DNA from: Lachnospiraceae bacterium
GTDB lineage: Bacteria > Bacillota > Clostridia > Lachnospirales > Lachnospiraceae
Direction of reading: 5' to 3'
DNA: 33,715 nt
Assembly: GCA_021153185.1 (NCBI GenBank)
Contig: JAGKTY010000025.1
Span: 1-33,715, forward strand
A model generated the notes under the pieces. The model saw only the letters and a program-made list of their open reading frames with translations, was not told where the DNA came from and made no database searches. The position numbers and the translations under genes were made by a program. Numbering within the stretch: the stretch's first letter is position 1; every line of letters begins with the position of its first letter. Below are positions 23,667 to 31,820 of the stretch, in pieces.

Positions 23667-23692
23667 CAATCTTTGGAAGACTGTTTTTTTCA

Positions 23693-23872
23693 TTAAAACA
23701 AATTATCTTCTATTACCTTCTGTTGCTTTTCCTGAAGCAAAAAATTACCTAGCATCCCAAAAAACTTTTTTTCATCTTCATCTTTTGCTTCCAAGACAAG
23801 CTGCAATGTATCTTCCGGTTGTAACGTTTTCATATCTTGATACATGTCAAAGTATTTTTTTGCATCACACAT
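23693..23872 (-). CDS. Small protein of 59 aa, function unknown
   Basis: ATG 23872 is preceded by a near-perfect GGAGGTGATT site. The product begins MCDAKKYFDMYQDMKTLQPE. It is acidic and helical and has no membrane segment or known motif. The excellent ribosome site, consensus -10 and terminator make translation likely. Longer starts up to 23983 would reach past the promoter. It is not part of either neighbouring operon. Confidence 0.65.
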   Translation of the reverse strand: MCDAKKYFDMYQDMKTLQPEDTLQLVLEAKDEDEKKFFGMLGNFLLQEKQQKVIEDNLF

Positions 23873-23890
23873 GATAATCACCTCCGTATA

Positions 23891-23921
23891 ATTATAGTAT
23901 ATCAAATGAACGGTAACCGTT
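23891..23921 (-). promoter_or_regulatory. Promoter of the 59-aa gene with overlapping palindrome
   Basis: TATAAT (23891-23896) lies 18 bp from a poor -35 ACGGTT (23915-23920). The perfect palindrome AACGGTAACCGTT (23909-23921) covers that -35. A poor -35 with a dimer site on it suggests control by an activator or repressor. Confidence 0.45.
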
Positions 23922-23990
23922 GCCCTAGAGATTGTTATCTTAATTTGATAACTCCAGGTTTCATATATCACAAACAAATACACTCATAAA

Positions 23991-24221
23991 TTGCATATGT
24001 ATGAACCACTCAAACAGTACATTTTAGACGGACTGCCTACCTTTGCCACCTGTGCCGGATTAATCCTTCTGGCAGAGCATATCGATAACGACCCGACAGT
24101 CCATCTTGGCACGTTACCGGTTACGGTAAAACGCAATGCCTATGGCAGGCAGATTGGTCTCGCTTTCCATCCCGAGCTTGGAGATGACGTACGTCTCCAT
24201 CAAAAATTTTTAGCGCTTTGA
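23991..24221 (+). pseudogene. pdxT: Remnant of pdxT (PLP synthase glutaminase subunit)
   Basis: The frame reads EPLKQYILDGLPTFATCAGLILLA, HLGTLPVTVKRNAYGRQ, then directly IGLAFHPELGDDVRLHQKFL. These are the catalytic-cysteine segment, the following strand and the histidine-glutamate end of PdxT, the glutaminase that feeds ammonia to PdxS in vitamin B6 synthesis. The first 70 or so residues of a normal protein and roughly 55-65 residues between GRQ and IGLAFHPEL are missing, leaving 76 residues. It has no clear ribosome site and no pdxS beside it. I regard it as non-functional; family recognition is strong. Confidence 0.8.
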
Positions 24222-24398
24222 AGTCAAGCGTAAAGGTTCTCTTCCATCCATCTCCCGACAAGGAAAATATTATTGACATCAATTGCATACTGATCTGCAA
24301 TCGCAGCATTGTGTGCCCATTTGGCAATTTCTTGCCACACTTTCGTTAAAATACTTCTGAACCCATGATAGCATTTTATTTCCTAGTGTGTCAATAGG
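24222..24398. other. Non-coding stretch with a possible decayed frame
   Basis: No intact gene. On the minus strand a short frame ending at 24228 reads VWQEIAKWAHNAAIADQYAI and on to a TGA after about 40 residues. It looks protein-like but has no start codon or ribosome site in frame, and an adjacent frame carries a short upstream piece. It may be the tail of another gene lost during the same decay that affected both neighbours. Confidence 0.3.
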
Positions 24399-25025
24399 TT
24401 ATATATGTTTTCGTGCAAACACATAATGCACGCCGGCAGGCGCCTCCATCGGATGACTTGGATTTGCCTCATTATATTTGGCAAAATACGCTGCCGTCAT
24501 CTCATCATGACTCAAATGCTCTTCCATAGTAAATCCGCATTTTTCCAAAAGGAATTGTATCTCCTGCTTTGAATATAAAGCCTTCATTTGTTCCCCTGCG
24601 CACGATGCCAACGCCCGGTTCGTTTTCGTTTCGTGGCTCTCTTCATCAAACGGATAATCAAAACAAAGTGTACTTCCTTCTGTCAGCATCTCACTGATAT
24701 GCGAAAGAAGCTGATTAAATTCCTCTTTGGTCAGATGTTTGCAATCCTTCTCTTTTTCCCGCAAAAGTTTTCCTTCGCAGTAAGCACTCCTTGCAAGCAC
24801 AGATGGTGACAGTTGTTTATCAACAATAAGTCGCAGCCCCTCTTCCTTTGTCCCCTTAAAATCGGGCATAAAAAAATTGACGCCCGCAGTCATATTCATG
24901 GCAATCTCATCATAATCATCCATAAGAATTGCCGCAGCAACAGAGTCATCAAAAATATGTATCGTATTCTGTTTGTGGTGATAAGCTCTGGCAAAACAGC
25001 TTACCTTTGCAGTCATATTGTCCAT
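24399..25025 (-). pseudogene. Leucine-carboxyl-methyltransferase-family gene lacking its SAM-binding core
   Basis: A 208-residue frame from ATG 25025, preceded by GGGGGGA. The start (KVSCFARAYH, IFDDSVAAAILMDDYDEI) and the segment SPSVLARSAYCEGKLLREKE match class I SAM-dependent methyltransferases of the LCM family. So does the end (LTKEEFNQLLSHISEMLTEG, LEKCGFTMEEHL). In complete relatives about 80-90 residues between these parts hold the GxGxDT SAM-binding motif and the acidic strand; here REKEKDCKH runs straight into LTKEEF. The deletion is in frame, so a protein could still be made, but it should not bind SAM. Promoter and ribosome site are intact. Confidence 0.75.
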
Positions 25026-25049
25026 AAAAAATCCCCCCCTTGTATTGCC

Positions 25050-25078
25050 ATTGTATCGCAATACAAAAAGGGGAACAA
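25050..25078 (-). promoter_or_regulatory. Promoter with palindromic operator of the methyltransferase remnant
   Basis: TTGTTC (25073-25078) and TACAAT (25050-25055) are 17 bp apart on the minus strand. The palindrome TTGTATCGCAATACAA (25051-25066) covers the -10 and part of the spacer. A further TTGTATTGC copy lies at 25040-25048. This looks like a MerR- or TetR-type operator. Confidence 0.5.
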
Positions 25079-25107
25079 TCTACGCAAAGTAGAGAAGCCT
25101 TTTCGGA

Positions 25108-26334
25108 TTAAATATTCGTCCGGACTAACTTCGGCTGGTATCCGTTTTCCTCAAGACACTTCATAATCTGGTTTTTGTGCTCTGTTCCAAACGCCTCGAG
25201 CGTAATGCGCAGCTCCACAGCTGCATTTCTGTTGGTCGATACAAACTGATTATGCTCAAGCTTGATGACATTACCGTTTTCTTTTGCAATCACCTCTGCG
25301 ACTCTGCAAAGCTCGCCCGGCTTATCAGGAAGCAATACAGACACCGTAAAGATACGGTCCCTGAAAATCAATCCTTGTTGAACAACGGACGACATCGTAA
25401 TGACATCCATATTACCGCCACTTAAAATCGAAACGATTTTTTTGTTCTTCACATCGAGATGTTTGAGTGCTGCAACCGTTAACAATCCGGAGTTTTCACA
25501 AATCATCTTATGGTTTTCAACCATATCGAGGAATGCAACTACAAGCTCTTCGTCCTCTACCGTAATGATATCATCTAAGTTCTGCTGTAAATATGGGAAA
25601 ATATTCGACCCCGGCGTCTTGACGGCAGTACCATCCGCAATCGTATTGACAGACGGAAGTGTCGTCACTTTCCCATTTTTTAATGACTCCTGCAAACAGT
25701 TCGCGCCCGCCGGCTCTACACCAATTACTTTAATCTTTGGATTAAGCAGCTTTGCAAGTGTGGAAACACCTGTTGCAAGTCCGCCTCCGCCAACCGGTAC
25801 GAGGATAATATCTACAAGTGGAAGCTCCTTTACAATTTCCATTGCAATCGAGCCCTGACCTGTCGCAACGGCTAAATCATCAAACGGATGCACAAAGGTA
25901 TATCCATGTGCTTCCGCCAGCTCATATGCTTTTGCGCATGCTTCGTCATATACATTGCCATATAAAACAACCTCTGCACCAAAGCTCTTTGTACGATTGA
26001 CCTTAATAAGCGGTGTCGTCGTCGGCATCACAATGACTGCCTTGACGCCATAACGCTGTGCCGCATAGGCAACGCCCTGTGCATGGTTGCCGGCAGATGC
26101 CGTAATCACACCCTTTTGTCTGTCTTCCTCTGTTAAGGTACTCATTTTATAATAAGCACCACGCACTTTATATGCACCGGTAAACTGCATATTTTCCGGC
26201 TTCAAATACACTTTATTTCCTGTCATTTTGGAGAGATATTCACTGAAAATCAGCTCAGTCGGCTGTGTCACATCCTTGACACGCTCTGATGCTTCCTCAA
26301 ATCTCTCAAGTGTCAACATCTCTGTATTACTCAT
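25108..26334 (-). CDS. ilvA: Threonine ammonia-lyase (threonine dehydratase) with ACT domain
   Basis: PLP enzyme that converts threonine to 2-oxobutyrate and ammonia, for isoleucine synthesis or fermentation. The product has 408 residues from ATG 26334. Lys56 in NMQFTGAYKVRGAY is the PLP lysine; SAGNHAQGVAYAA binds substrate, and VPVGGGGLATGVS cups the PLP phosphate. The last 80 residues (VSVLLPDKPGELCRVAEVIA, LEHNQF) form one ACT domain, so the length fits the single-ACT type. That type is often the catabolic enzyme (tdcB-like), so the symbol ilvA is provisional. The ATG overlaps the ftsY stop by 8 nt, with GGAGG in the ftsY tail; the longer frame to 26373 is less likely. Confidence 0.93.
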   Translation of the reverse strand: MSNTEMLTLERFEEASERVKDVTQPTELIFSEYLSKMTGNKVYLKPENMQFTGAYKVRGAYYKMSTLTEEDRQKGVITASAGNHAQGVAYAAQRYGVKAVIVMPTTTPLIKVNRTKSFGAEVVLYGNVYDEACAKAYELAEAHGYTFVHPFDDLAVATGQGSIAMEIVKELPLVDIILVPVGGGGLATGVSTLAKLLNPKIKVIGVEPAGANCLQESLKNGKVTTLPSVNTIADGTAVKTPGSNIFPYLQQNLDDIITVEDEELVVAFLDMVENHKMICENSGLLTVAALKHLDVKNKKIVSILSGGNMDVITMSSVVQQGLIFRDRIFTVSVLLPDKPGELCRVAEVIAKENGNVIKLEHNQFVSTNRNAAVELRITLEAFGTEHKNQIMKCLEENGYQPKLVRTNI

Positions 26335-27280
26335 CCTGTGCCTCCTCATCGCCCTTGACATCAAAGAGCGCATTCACAAATTGATCTGAATCAAATTTTT
26401 GTAGATCATCAATCGTCTCACCGACACCAATATACTTCACCGGCACTGACAATTCAGATGAGATTGCAATGGCAATACCACCCTTTGCCGTTCCGTCCAT
26501 TTTGGTTAAAACAATACCTGTAATATCTGCGACCTGACTGAATTCTCTCGCCTGATTTAACGCATTTTGTCCGGTGGACGCATCCAGTACAATCAAGTTT
26601 TCCCTATGTACCCCCGGAAATTCTCTGTCAATAATGCGGTTGATTTTTTTCAGCTCTTCCATCAGATTTTTCTTGTTGTGAAGTCTTCCCGCAGTATCAC
26701 ACAAAAGAACATCTACATTTCTTGCTTTTGCTGCGTTTACTGCATCAAAAATAACACTCGCCGGATCGCTGCCCTCTGCACCTGTGATAATATCGACACC
26801 TGCACGGTGCGACCACTCCTCAAGCTGCTCCACAGCCGCCGCACGGAATGTATCTGCAGCAGCTAAAAGCACCTTACGGTTTTGATTTTTGAGTTTGCCG
26901 GCAAGCTTTCCGACCGTTGTCGTCTTGCCTACGCCGTTGACACCAATCACCAGGACAACCGACTGCTCATGTTCAAAATCGTAGGAGCTTTCCTCACATG
27001 ACATCTGCTCTTTGATGCTCTCAATCAAAAGCTCTTTACAGGCCGAAGGTTCCTTGATATGCTTCGCCTTTACATTTTCTTTTAAGCGTTCAATGATTTC
27101 CTCTGTGGCGTGCATTCCCGTATCGCCCATGATTAAAATTTCTTCCAATTCCTCATAGAACTCTTCATCGATGGCATCAAATCCGGAAAACACACTGTCA
27201 AATCCGTGTACAATACTGTCTCTTGTTTTGGTAAGACCTGCCTTTAGTCTTCCAAAGAATCCTAATTTTTCTTCACTCAT
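26327..27280 (-). CDS. ftsY: SRP receptor FtsY
   Basis: The membrane-associated GTPase that receives SRP-ribosome complexes, working with Ffh encoded at 12-13.3 kb. It has 317 residues, a compact form without the long acidic A domain. A short amphipathic start (LGFFGRLKAGLTKTRDSI) is followed by the N domain and then the G domain with GVNGVGKT (113-120), DTAGRLHNK, LTKMDGTAKGG and VGETIDDLQKFD. GAGG lies upstream of ATG 27280, and smc ends 8 nt before the start. Confidence 0.97.
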   Translation of the reverse strand: MSEEKLGFFGRLKAGLTKTRDSIVHGFDSVFSGFDAIDEEFYEELEEILIMGDTGMHATEEIIERLKENVKAKHIKEPSACKELLIESIKEQMSCEESSYDFEHEQSVVLVIGVNGVGKTTTVGKLAGKLKNQNRKVLLAAADTFRAAAVEQLEEWSHRAGVDIITGAEGSDPASVIFDAVNAAKARNVDVLLCDTAGRLHNKKNLMEELKKINRIIDREFPGVHRENLIVLDASTGQNALNQAREFSQVADITGIVLTKMDGTAKGGIAIAISSELSVPVKYIGVGETIDDLQKFDSDQFVNALFDVKGDEEAQDE

Positions 27281-27288
27281 AACATCCT

Positions 27289-30200
27289 CTAATCTGTCAA
27301 ATCCTTATCAATCAAATTGACGCTCACAAGTGTTGATACACCCTTTTCCATCATGGTGATACCATATAAACGGTCCGCCTTTTCCATCGTGCCGCGTCTG
27401 TGTGTAATGACAATGAACTGTGTATGTTTGGTCAGCTTATGTAAGTATGATGCATATCTGCCGACATTGGAATCATCAAGTGCCGCCTCAATCTCATCAA
27501 GCAGACAAAATGGCGATGGCTTTAGATTCTGAATGGCAAAAAGAAGTGCAATTGCCGTCAGCGCTTTTTCTCCACCGGATAACTGCATCATATTTTGCAA
27601 TTTCTTTCCCGGCGGCTGCGCAATGATACGAATTCCTGCTTCGAGGATATCCTGATCCCCCATCAGCTCAAGTGTACCTTTTCCGCCACCAAACAATTCC
27701 TTAAATACTTTATCAAATTCCTTGCTGATGTCTGCAAATTTTTCCGTAAACTGTTTGCGCATCGCACTGTCAAGCTCTTCGATAATATTCAGAAGCGTTT
27801 TTTCCGCCTCAATCAAATCATCATGCTGCGTTTTCAGGAACGTGTAACGCTCCATAATATTCTTATAATCTTCGATCGCATTGACATTGACATTACCGAG
27901 CTTTTTGATTTCATCGTTGATTTCGGCAATCTGTTTCTTCATGGAAGGTAAATCATCCATGCTTTCATCGCGCATTTTGGCGGCATCTGAGAGCGTAATC
28001 TCATATTCATCCCACATATAGTTGATGCGGCCCTCAAGCTGTTCGTCCATCTTCTCTTTTTGCGCAGACAGACGAACGACCTCCTTATCAAGTCCGTTGA
28101 TGCGTTCTGCAAGTTCTTCACGCTCTGTAAAGAATCCTTTTAATGTGTCATTCAGCTCGCCCTTACGCGTTTCATCCTCTTTCAGCTTCTGCTGATTTTC
28201 ATCCTTGGCATTTTCTGATGCAAGAATGGTTTCTTCCAGCTGTTTGATATTCTCCTGATAGGTTGCCACATCATCAAGGGAACCCTTTAAGGATTCTTCG
28301 ATTTCAGCAAGCTCTTTGCTGACTCTCTCAATCTCCTGATCGAGACGGTTTACCTGTTCCTGCTCAAAGCCTTGTTTCAAGCGGACTTTCTGAATCTCAG
28401 AATCAAGCCCCGCAACAATCTGCGCCTGCTCTTCTTCCTTCACACGCGCTTCTTCAAGCTCTTTTTGGAATGTCTCAATCTGTTTGGTGATATTCTGTTC
28501 CAATGCTTCAGATGTCTCAAGCTCTTTTCTTGTCTGCTCTTTTTCAGTCTGAATCTGCTCAATCTGTTTCTCGACATCTGCATATTCATCCTTGAGCCCG
28601 GTATAGCCCAGACTTGCCTCATTCATTTTTTCCTCGGCACTGTTTAAATTCAGTCTTGCTGTATTTTGTGCAAGGAATTGTGACTGAAGTGTTGCCTTTG
28701 TCTCTTCTAATTTTTGGCGAATACTTGTTCGCTCTTTCTTTGTGTCTTCAATTTCAATGAGCTTTGCGTCTACTTCTTTTAATAACGTCTTAACTGCTTT
28801 TTCCAGCTCCTGAATTTCACGCGTACGGCTCAGTAGATTGCTTGCGTTTTTGAACGCACCACCACTAATGGCACCGCCCGGAATCAAAAGCTCGCCTTCT
28901 AACGTAACCATACGCACGCCATAATCAAACTTCCGCGCAATTTTTACCGCATTGTCGACATGGTCAACGACAACAATACGTCCAAGCATTGCTTTGGCGA
29001 CATTGACATGCTTTTTGTCGGTAGAAACCAAATCACATGCCATTCCGATGACACCTTTTTCCTCGAGTACTTCCGGCGTCTTGAATTGCTGCGGCTTGGT
29101 AATACTTGTCAGTGGTAAAAATGTCGCACGGCCCGCTTTGTTTTTCTTGAGGAACCCAATCATTTCCTTTGCGGTCTCTTCATCATCTGTTACGATATTC
29201 TGAATATTGCCACCAAGCGCAGTCTCAATGGCAGTTTCGTATTTCTGCTCCACCTTGATGATATCTGCAACAACACCGATAATGCCGGGATTTTTCTCCT
29301 TTTGCTCCATCACCTTCTGAACGCTGTGTCCATACCCGTCATAGCGCTCAGATAAGTTGCTGACTGCTTCTAACTTTGATTTCTTCTGGTGGTAGGAAAC
29401 CTGCAGGTCACGAAGCTGCCTATCCTGTTCGGAAAGCGTCTCCGACATGAGGGAATTCTGTTCTTCTAAGTCTGTGATCTCATCATTTAATGCAATAATC
29501 CGGTCATTGATTGCAATAAATTCTTTTTCTAATTTGTCGTACTCAGCTTTGTGCTCTTCCTCATCACTCTTGACGCTTAAAAGCCTTGAATTGAGTTCCG
29601 CTTTTTTAATCGTATACTGCTCCATATTGGAATCTGCTCGTTCCAATTTGGCCTTGATCGTTGCACGTTCCTCAAGTGTCTGGATAATCGTATTCTTGCC
29701 GGATTCAATATCTGTATTGTACCGGTCGATTTTTTGAATCAGGTCTTCCTGGATTCCAAATGCTTTTGCACGCCCCTCTTCCATTTCAGCAAGCTGGTCA
29801 TCCACAACCTTCTTGCCTGAGAGCAAGGTTTCCCTTTCTTCCTGCAGGGAATTTTTCTGTCCCAAAACGCTATCCTGGCGCGATTTGAAATGTCCTTCAT
29901 TCGACTGTGCAGAATTGATTTTTTCCTTTAAAAGATTAATCTCACCTTCGAGTTTTCCACGCATGACACTCGTGTTCGTGAGCGCATCACGTTCGTTTGT
30001 AATCTGCTCCTCAAGCCGCGTGATTTCCTGCTGGACTTTATCATATTCCTCTTTGATGTTATCGTATTTCGAGCGTGTTGTTTCTAAATCACCTGATGCA
30101 ATCTCGAGTTTTCCGTCTACTTCCTTCAGCTCCGTCGTCAATTTGGCATTTTCAAGAAGGAACATATTGACATCAAGCGTCTTTAATTCTTCTTTTTTCT

Positions 30201-30849
30201 TCAAATAAATTTTGGCAGTTTCAGACTGCTTCTCAAGCGGTCCAACCTGCTTTTCAAGCTCAGATAAAATGTCTGTGACACGCGTTAAGTTGTTTCTCTC
30301 ATCCTCCAGTTTTTTCTGTGAGAGATTTTTGCGCTTTTTAAACTTCACAATTCCTGCCGCTTCGTCAAACAGCTCACGTCTCTCTTCCGGTTTACCGGAC
30401 AAAATCTTATCAATCTGTCCCTGTCCGATGATGGAATACCCTTCTTTACCAATACCTGTATCATAGAAAAGCTCATTGACATCCTTCAAGCGGCAAATTG
30501 TGCCATTGATCATGTATTCACTTTCACCCGAACGGTAAATACGCCTTGATACCGTAACTTCCTCATAATCAATCGCAAGGGAATGGTCAGAGTTATCCAG
30601 TGTGATGGCAACATAAGCAAAGCCCAGAGGTTTTTTCATCTCTGTGCCTGCAAAAATAACATCCTGCATATTCGCGCCACGCAGCTGTTTCACGCGCTGC
30701 TCACCCAAAACCCAGCGCACCGCATCCGCTACGTTACTCTTACCACTACCATTCGGTCCTACGATACCCGTAATTCCATCGTGGAAATCAAATACAATTT
30801 TATTTGCAAAGGATTTAAATCCATGGATTTCTATTTTCTTAAGATACAT
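27289..30849 (-). CDS. smc: Chromosome segregation protein SMC
   Basis: The core ATPase of the SMC-ScpAB condensin, 1186 residues. Walker A GPNGSGKS is at 31-38, with the QRVKQLRGANMQDVIF segment after it. Long coiled coils of about 165-500 and 680-1020 flank a hinge at about 515-665 (GVVADIIKVEQKYETAIETA, MVTLEGELLIPGGAISGGA). The C-terminal head has the signature LSGGEKALTAIALLF from 1090 and Walker B CLLDEIEAALDDSN (Asp1118, Glu1119). The ribosome site before ATG 30849 is weak, with no clear AGGAGG in the 18 nt after rnc. That is unusual for this region and may lower its translation. Confidence 0.98.
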   Translation of the reverse strand: MYLKKIEIHGFKSFANKIVFDFHDGITGIVGPNGSGKSNVADAVRWVLGEQRVKQLRGANMQDVIFAGTEMKKPLGFAYVAITLDNSDHSLAIDYEEVTVSRRIYRSGESEYMINGTICRLKDVNELFYDTGIGKEGYSIIGQGQIDKILSGKPEERRELFDEAAGIVKFKKRKNLSQKKLEDERNNLTRVTDILSELEKQVGPLEKQSETAKIYLKKKEELKTLDVNMFLLENAKLTTELKEVDGKLEIASGDLETTRSKYDNIKEEYDKVQQEITRLEEQITNERDALTNTSVMRGKLEGEINLLKEKINSAQSNEGHFKSRQDSVLGQKNSLQEERETLLSGKKVVDDQLAEMEEGRAKAFGIQEDLIQKIDRYNTDIESGKNTIIQTLEERATIKAKLERADSNMEQYTIKKAELNSRLLSVKSDEEEHKAEYDKLEKEFIAINDRIIALNDEITDLEEQNSLMSETLSEQDRQLRDLQVSYHQKKSKLEAVSNLSERYDGYGHSVQKVMEQKEKNPGIIGVVADIIKVEQKYETAIETALGGNIQNIVTDDEETAKEMIGFLKKNKAGRATFLPLTSITKPQQFKTPEVLEEKGVIGMACDLVSTDKKHVNVAKAMLGRIVVVDHVDNAVKIARKFDYGVRMVTLEGELLIPGGAISGGAFKNASNLLSRTREIQELEKAVKTLLKEVDAKLIEIEDTKKERTSIRQKLEETKATLQSQFLAQNTARLNLNSAEEKMNEASLGYTGLKDEYADVEKQIEQIQTEKEQTRKELETSEALEQNITKQIETFQKELEEARVKEEEQAQIVAGLDSEIQKVRLKQGFEQEQVNRLDQEIERVSKELAEIEESLKGSLDDVATYQENIKQLEETILASENAKDENQQKLKEDETRKGELNDTLKGFFTEREELAERINGLDKEVVRLSAQKEKMDEQLEGRINYMWDEYEITLSDAAKMRDESMDDLPSMKKQIAEINDEIKKLGNVNVNAIEDYKNIMERYTFLKTQHDDLIEAEKTLLNIIEELDSAMRKQFTEKFADISKEFDKVFKELFGGGKGTLELMGDQDILEAGIRIIAQPPGKKLQNMMQLSGGEKALTAIALLFAIQNLKPSPFCLLDEIEAALDDSNVGRYASYLHKLTKHTQFIVITHRRGTMEKADRLYGITMMEKGVSTLVSVNLIDKDLTD

Positions 30850-30867
30850 ATTGTTACAACTTTCTAA

Positions 30868-31560
30868 CTACATTCGATAATGATTGCGCAAGATTGCGTC
30901 ATATGCGGCCGCCTGTTCTGCCGCCTTTTTATTGTGCCCTTCTCCGGTTCCGATACAGACATCATCCAGCATCGCATTGACATAGAACTCTTTTGCATGC
31001 TCCGGTCCCTTTTCATCCGTCAACTCATACAGAAGCGTTCCCAATTTGTGATTTTGCACATATTCCTGTAAAATGGACTTGGCATCATAAAACAGTTCCT
31101 TTGTTTCCAAATCATTTAACACAAAATGATGGATAAACTTCCTTGCCTCATCTAAATTGGAATCGAGGTAAATCGCACCGATTAGCGCTTCTACCGCGTC
31201 TGCGATAATGGAATCACGGTTTCTGCCGCCGGTTGCCTCTTCTCCTTTTCCGAAAAGCATATATTGACCAAGTTCAAGCTGCCTTGCCGTAATCGCAAGT
31301 GCCTGTTCGCACACAGCGCTCGCGCGCTTTTTGGTCATGCTTCCCTCCGGCATATCCGGGTAATGATGATAAAAATACTCGCTGCTGACAAGCTCTAAAA
31401 CAGCGTCACCGAGAAATTCTATCCGTTCATAATGCGGGAGTTTGTTAATCTTCTGCTCGTTACTGTATGAACTATGTGTGAGCGCCTGCTTCAGGAGCGC
31501 AATATTTTGAAATGTATATCCAATTTTTCCCTGCAAACTTTTGATATCGTGCGTCTGCAT
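30868..31560 (-). CDS. rnc: Ribonuclease III
   Basis: Double-strand-specific endoribonuclease that processes rRNA precursors and some mRNAs, 230 residues. The signature YERIEFLGDAVLELVSSEYF and the second acidic motif DAVEALIGAIYLD are intact. A C-terminal double-stranded-RNA-binding domain lies after residue 155 (LQEYVQNHKLGTLLYELTDE, KKAAEQAAAYDAI). It starts 15 nt after acpP; the acpP stop TAA overlaps the AAAGGGGG site. Confidence 0.97.
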   Translation of the reverse strand: MQTHDIKSLQGKIGYTFQNIALLKQALTHSSYSNEQKINKLPHYERIEFLGDAVLELVSSEYFYHHYPDMPEGSMTKKRASAVCEQALAITARQLELGQYMLFGKGEEATGGRNRDSIIADAVEALIGAIYLDSNLDEARKFIHHFVLNDLETKELFYDAKSILQEYVQNHKLGTLLYELTDEKGPEHAKEFYVNAMLDDVCIGTGEGHNKKAAEQAAAYDAILRNHYRM

Positions 31561-31575
31561 CTGCCGGTTCCCCCT

Positions 31576-31806
31576 TTACGCAACATAGCGTTCTATCACT
31601 GCAATCGCCTGCGCAACCGTATGAATCTCCTGCACATCTTCTGCCGTAAGCGTTATATCAAACCGTTCTTCAACGGCCAAAAGAATCTGATATAAATCCA
31701 GCGAATCCGCCCCAAAATCTTCCACAAAATCTGACTGCATCATCACTTCATCAATTGCCAATCCAAGGAGCTGCGAAACAATCGTTCTGAACTCATCTCG
31801 TACCAT
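31576..31806 (-). CDS. acpP: Acyl carrier protein
   Basis: A 76-residue carrier of fatty-acyl intermediates. The serine in FGADSLDLYQ accepts 4'-phosphopantetheine; the canonical motif is DSLD/M, which fits. It follows plsX by 14 nt, the usual pairing, since PlsX makes acyl-phosphate from acyl-ACP. The ribosome site (AAGGTAC) is modest. The sequence VVRDEFRTIVSQLLG at the start and the hydrophobic substitutions are less conserved than in the main ACP of many Firmicutes. A second, fatty-acid-synthesis-linked ACP elsewhere is therefore possible. Confidence 0.9.
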   Translation of the reverse strand: MVRDEFRTIVSQLLGLAIDEVMMQSDFVEDFGADSLDLYQILLAVEERFDITLTAEDVQEIHTVAQAIAVIERYVA

Positions 31807-31820
31807 GACTGTACCTTACC

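Noticed and set aside
24228..24353. Short minus-strand frame resembling a protein tail
   Set aside because: No start codon, ribosome site or recognisable family; kept only as a note on possible decay.
25066..25107. Terminator for the ilvA operon
   Set aside because: Only a 4-bp CTAC/GTAG stem and scattered AAAAGG/CCTTTT pairing are visible, too weak to call.
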